Source of the DNA: an uncultured Spirochaetales bacterium
GTDB lineage: Bacteria > Spirochaetota > Spirochaetia > Sphaerochaetales > Sphaerochaetaceae
Length of the DNA stretch: 9,127 bases
Reading direction: 5' to 3'
NCBI GenBank assembly: GCA_934247875.1
Contig: CAKQJZ010000081.1
Span: 1-9,127 of the forward strand
The position numbers and the translations under genes were made by a program. The notes below the pieces were generated by a model. The model was not told the DNA's origin. It did not search any database and saw nothing but the letters and a program-made list of their open reading frames with translations. This document shows, piece after piece, positions 6,413 to 9,127 of this stretch; positions within the stretch are counted from its first letter, which is position 1, and every line of letters starts with the position of its first letter.

Positions 6413-7516
6413 CCAAAGATTGAATTAAAGAATATAACAAAGAAATTCGGTGGAAGCTTCACCGCTGTAGATAATCTCTCTATCACTATTGAAGATGGTG
6501 ATTTCGTAACACTCTTGGGCCCATCTGGATGTGGTAAGACTACAACTCTCAGACAGATCGCGGGTCTTGAGACGCCAACATCTGGAGAAATCCTGATTGA
6601 TGGCAATGTCGTTTTCTCATCAGAGAAGATGATTGATGTCTCTCCTTCAAAGCGTAATTGTGGATTCTTATTCCAGAACTATGCACTCTGGCCTCATATG
6701 ACTGTAAAGCAGAATATTGCATTCGGTCTTGAGAATATGAAGTGGAAGAAAGAAGATATCGATGCACGTGTCAAAGAGCTTCTGAGCCTTTTGAAGATTG
6801 AAGAGTTTGGATCTCGTTATCCAGCTGAGCTATCTGGCGGACAGCAGCAGAGAGTTGCTATTGCCAGGACTCTGGCAACTAACCCTAAAGTCCTCTTGAT
6901 GGATGAACCTCTTTCTAACCTTGATGCTAAACTCAGAATGGAGATGAGAACAGAGCTTAAGAGACTTCATAGAGAGACTGGTGCTACATTTGTTTATGTA
7001 ACACATGACCAGCTTGAGGCTATGACGCTTGCAACAAAGATCTGTCTCTTGAAAGATGGCCACCTGCAGCAGTTTGATCCACCTCTGACTGTCTACAACA
7101 AGCCTGCAAATACATTCGTTGCTGACTTTGTTGGATCTCCTACTATCAACTTCCTAAAGTGCAGCACTCTCAATAAGAAAGCACTCTATCTTGATAGTGA
7201 GATAGGAAAGCTCCACTTCGTTCCTAATGCACCTGTAACTAAAGATATTGGAGATGCACCGATTATTGGTATCAGACCAGAGTTCATAGTTAAAAGTGAT
7301 GATGGCGTAGATAGTGAAGTTCTTTCTTCTCTTCCAAGTGGTATGGAGACTATTTTGCGTCTTAAGATAGGCAAAGCAGTACTTTCATCAGTACTTTTTG
7401 GCTCTCTTGACTTCCCAATCGGCTCTCATATCAAAGTAAGTCTTCCAAGCACTTCATACATCCTTTTCGATTCAAACGGAGACTATGTATCAGATGGTGC
7501 AATCAAATTAGACTGA
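6410..7516 (+). CDS. ABC transporter ATP-binding protein (FbpC/PotA-like, with C-terminal TOBE-type domain)
   Basis: A 368-residue cytoplasmic ATPase that powers the importer. All nucleotide-binding motifs are intact: Walker A GPSGCGKTT (37-45), Q-loop Gln88 in FQNYALWPHMTV, signature LSGGQQQR (140-147), Walker B LLMDEP (161-166) with D-loop SNLD, and switch His198 in VTHDQLEAM. Residues after about 235 form the extra C-terminal domain of the MalK/FbpC/PotA class (TOBE-like, with a GIRPEF block), which often has a regulatory role. Length is normal for the class. It is the last gene of the operon and is followed by a strong terminator 20 nt after its stop. Automatic labels such as iron, spermidine/putrescine or sulfate transport cannot be decided from the ATPase; the substrate follows the binding protein. 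Confidence 0.95.
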   Translation: MPKIELKNITKKFGGSFTAVDNLSITIEDGDFVTLLGPSGCGKTTTLRQIAGLETPTSGEILIDGNVVFSSEKMIDVSPSKRNCGFLFQNYALWPHMTVKQNIAFGLENMKWKKEDIDARVKELLSLLKIEEFGSRYPAELSGGQQQRVAIARTLATNPKVLLMDEPLSNLDAKLRMEMRTELKRLHRETGATFVYVTHDQLEAMTLATKICLLKDGHLQQFDPPLTVYNKPANTFVADFVGSPTINFLKCSTLNKKALYLDSEIGKLHFVPNAPVTKDIGDAPIIGIRPEFIVKSDDGVDSEVLSSLPSGMETILRLKIGKAVLSSVLFGSLDFPIGSHIKVSLPSTSYILFDSNGDYVSDGAIKLD

Positions 7517-7535
7517 ACAATTAACTGAATCTTAT

Positions 7536-7571
7536 ACTGGCCAGGAGAGAGTATCTTCTGACCAGTTTTTT
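7536..7571 (+). terminator. Strong intrinsic terminator of the ABC importer operon
   Basis: Arms 7536-7548 and 7554-7566 pair at 12 of 13 positions (one G-U, one C-A mismatch) around a 5-nt GAGTA loop, followed directly by six T's (7566-7571). It starts 20 nt after the ATPase stop and isolates the importer operon from the next gene. Confidence 0.9.
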
Positions 7572-7621
7572 ATCCGCTAAAAAGCCCAAAAATCATCTCA
7601 CTTTTGTTGATTTATCATCAT

Positions 7622-7711
7622 TTAACTTGAAATATGGTATATTTTTGCTTGTTGATTAACTTGAAATATGGGTATATTTTATATATAGGTTAACTTGAAA
7701 TTAGGGTAGAT
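7622..7711 (+). repeat. Three iteron-like direct repeats, 34-bp period, upstream of the AAA ATPase gene
   Basis: TTAACTTGAAAT occurs at 7622, 7656 and 7690, exactly 34 bp apart. Units 1 and 2 continue with ATGG(G)TATATTTT; unit 3 diverges to TAGGGTAGAT and ends at the base before the ATG at 7712. Units 1 and 2 also hold an internal dyad, AAATAT-N3/4-ATATTT (7630-7644 and 7664-7679), which is degraded in unit 3. The array fills most of the space between the upstream terminator and the gene, so it must include or overlap the promoter. A possible pair is TTGTTG (7649-7654) with TATATT (7673-7678). Function is unknown; an operator array for autoregulation is the simplest idea. Confidence 0.85.
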
Positions 7712-9049
7712 ATGATATTTAAGCGTAAGGTATATAAAGAATTATTAGAATGGAAACTTAAGCATGGCAGAAGTTATGCAGCTCTTTTAGAGGGGCCGAG
7801 GCGAGTTGGAAAGTCTACAATCGCAGAAGAATTCGCTCGAAATGAGTTTAAATCTCATATAATAATAGATTTTGCCAATGTCAGTAGAACGACATTGGAT
7901 GTGTTTTCTGATATTTCCAATCTGAACTTGTTTTTTCAGCGCTTACAGCTAGAAACAGGAGTGTTGTTGCATGAAGGAGAATCTGTCATTGTCTTTGACG
8001 AGATTCAAAGAGCCCCCCTTGTAAGGCAAGCTATAAAATATCTTGTTAAAGATGGACGATATTATTATATAGAGACAGGATCTCTGATTAGCATTAAGAA
8101 AAATGTCAAAGATATTGTAATTCCTTCTGAGGAGCATAGAATTGCTGTCTATCCAATGGACTATGAAGAATTTCTTGAAGCTACAGGAAATAATACATAT
8201 CCAATTATTCGAAACATATATAAGAGTGATGAGTCAGCTGGAGACGCAATACATCGCACTCAAATGCGCAACTTCAGAGCTTATATGGCAGTGGGAGGAA
8301 TGCCTCAAGCTGTCAAAGCGTATGCTGAAGGGAAGAGCTTTGCAGAAATAGATGATATAAAAAGGAAGATTATAGAGCTCTATGAGGAAGATTTTAACAA
8401 GATTGATAGTTCTGGAAGAATCTCAAAGCTATATGATGCTATTCCTAGCCAGTTAATGCTTGGAAGAAAGAACTTTTCTATCTCTAATGTTCTTTCGAAA
8501 AAAGTCTCAAAGAAGGATGAAGAGCTATTATCAGATTTGATTGACTCGAAAACTGTCTTGATATCATACAATACTACTGATCCAAGCATTGCTTTGAATC
8601 AAACAAAGGATTCAAGTTCGTATAAGCTATTCTTGGCAGATATCGGCTTGTTTGTCACTTTGCTTTTCAGAGATGAAAGCAAAATATATAACGATATTTA
8701 CAAGAAACTCTTATCGAATAATCTGAATATTAATCTTGGCTATTTATTTGAGAATGTAGTTGCTCAGATGATTACAGCTGCGGGAAGAAGACTCTTTTAT
8801 CATACATGGAAGAAAGAGGGCAGTACTCATTCCTATGAGATTGATTTTCTGATTTCAAAAAGAGCGAAAGTTGTGCCACTTGAAATTAAATCATCGAATA
8901 CTCGATTCCATGATTCAATAACAGAATTTGCTAAAAAGTATTCTTCTAAAGTTGAAGAGCAATATCTGTTATCTCAAAAAGATGTGAAAAATGAAGATAA
9001 TCTTCAATTCAAACCTATATATATGATTCCATTTATTTTAGAAGAATAA
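7712..9049 (+). CDS. AAA family ATPase, AAA_14 + DUF4143 architecture
   Basis: A 445-residue soluble protein of a large, poorly characterised ATPase family often found in several copies per genome in anaerobes. The N-terminal P-loop domain has Walker A GPRRVGKS (28-35), Walker B IVFDEIQ (93-99, Asp96-Glu97) and a sensor-like TGS (122-124). The C-terminal DUF4143 part contains the LADIGL block near 310 and LGYLFENVVA near 345. It ends with a PD-(D/E)XK-like arrangement: Asp378 in EIDFLI and Glu391-x-Lys393 in PLEIKSS, 12 residues apart, so a nuclease or nucleic-acid-binding role is possible but unproven. The ATG at 7712 has only a weak GGGT ribosome site, which lies within the third 34-bp repeat. 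The gene is monocistronic here, separated from the importer operon by a terminator, and looks more AT-rich than the importer genes. No biochemical function is assigned. Confidence 0.88.
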   Translation: MIFKRKVYKELLEWKLKHGRSYAALLEGPRRVGKSTIAEEFARNEFKSHIIIDFANVSRTTLDVFSDISNLNLFFQRLQLETGVLLHEGESVIVFDEIQRAPLVRQAIKYLVKDGRYYYIETGSLISIKKNVKDIVIPSEEHRIAVYPMDYEEFLEATGNNTYPIIRNIYKSDESAGDAIHRTQMRNFRAYMAVGGMPQAVKAYAEGKSFAEIDDIKRKIIELYEEDFNKIDSSGRISKLYDAIPSQLMLGRKNFSISNVLSKKVSKKDEELLSDLIDSKTVLISYNTTDPSIALNQTKDSSSYKLFLADIGLFVTLLFRDESKIYNDIYKKLLSNNLNINLGYLFENVVAQMITAAGRRLFYHTWKKEGSTHSYEIDFLISKRAKVVPLEIKSSNTRFHDSITEFAKKYSSKVEEQYLLSQKDVKNEDNLQFKPIYMIPFILEE

Positions 9050-9084
9050 GTGAGGAAATTGCAAAAGTAAAATCGCATGAAAGA

Positions 9085-9115
9085 ATATTCATCATTTAGT
9101 GCATGAATATGCACT
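9085..9115. other. Overlapping inverted repeats in the 3' intergenic tail
   Basis: Two mutually exclusive hairpins can form after the ATPase gene: AGTGCAT(GAAT)ATGCACT (9098-9115, perfect 7 bp), and ATATTCAT (9085-9092) with ATGAATAT (9103-9110, perfect 8 bp, 10-nt loop). Neither is followed by a T-run on either strand, so I do not call a terminator. The rest of 9050-9127 shows nothing recognisable before the window ends. Confidence 0.4.
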
Positions 9116-9127
9116 CGGATCAGATTA

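Noticed and set aside
3411..7516. Ferric iron (FbpABC) importer as a firm call
   Set aside because: The binding protein lacks the His and adjacent Tyr pattern used for iron, and the neighbours are a phosphosugar regulator and an aldolase relative.
7622..7711. CRISPR array
   Set aside because: Only three units, conserved sequence extends variably into the intervals, no cas genes, and the last unit abuts a start codon.
8878..8888. ACTTGAAATTA inside the ATPase gene, matching the core of the third upstream repeat
   Set aside because: It encodes the conserved Leu-Glu-Ile of the PLEIK motif, so protein constraint and chance explain an 11-bp match.
9098..9115. Perfect 7-bp hairpin downstream of the ATPase gene as a terminator
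   Set aside because: No T-run follows on either strand, and an alternative overlapping hairpin is equally possible.

Overview
The window reads as ordinary chromosome from a moderately AT-rich anaerobe, most likely a spirochaete (Sphaerochaetaceae or Treponemataceae). The main hint is the secreted binding protein: its mature N-terminus (Asn-Gly-Ser-Lys-Glu after a signal peptidase I site, with no lipobox Cys) is a style common in those families. This placement is inference; there is no rRNA or other taxonomic marker here.

Layout. (1) 1-636 (+): the C-terminal two thirds of an exonuclease III / AP endonuclease, cut by the left edge and possibly damaged in its first ~30 codons. (2) 633-1298 (-): radC, convergent with it and overlapping by one shared CTAG. 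(3) 1419-3214 (-): a two-gene operon, a MurR/RpiR-type (HTH + SIS) regulator followed by a class II ketose-bisphosphate aldolase-family protein, closed by an intrinsic terminator at 1366-1392. (4) 3215-3410: a divergent control region with two GAAAT-N2-ATTTC palindromes whose centres lie 73 bp apart, plus a candidate promoter for the rightward operon. (5) 3411-7516 (+): a complete three-gene ABC importer (secreted binding protein, fused double permease, ATPase). A very stable hairpin with a UACG tetraloop separates the first two genes, and a strong terminator follows at 7536-7571. (6) 7622-7711: three direct repeats at exactly 34-bp period, the last touching the start codon of (7) 7712-9049 (+), an AAA_14/DUF4143-type ATPase with a PD-(D/E)XK-like C-terminal motif. 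The window ends in 78 nt of intergenic DNA.

How the genes may work together. The importer belongs to the FbpABC/AfuABC/phosphonate/thiamine superfamily and would probably be labelled iron or spermidine/putrescine transport automatically. Its binding protein lacks the iron-ligand pattern and has a Ser-Ser-Arg-Thr loop suited to an anion. It is divergent from a phosphosugar-sensing (SIS) regulator and a ketose-bisphosphate aldolase relative. My hypothesis is uptake of a phosphorylated carbohydrate or similar organophosphate, in the way the related AfuABC takes up hexose phosphates, with intracellular cleavage by the aldolase and control by the RpiR protein through the paired palindromes. Three start codons were moved from the longest open frame on ribosome-binding-site evidence (aldolase, permease, ATPase).
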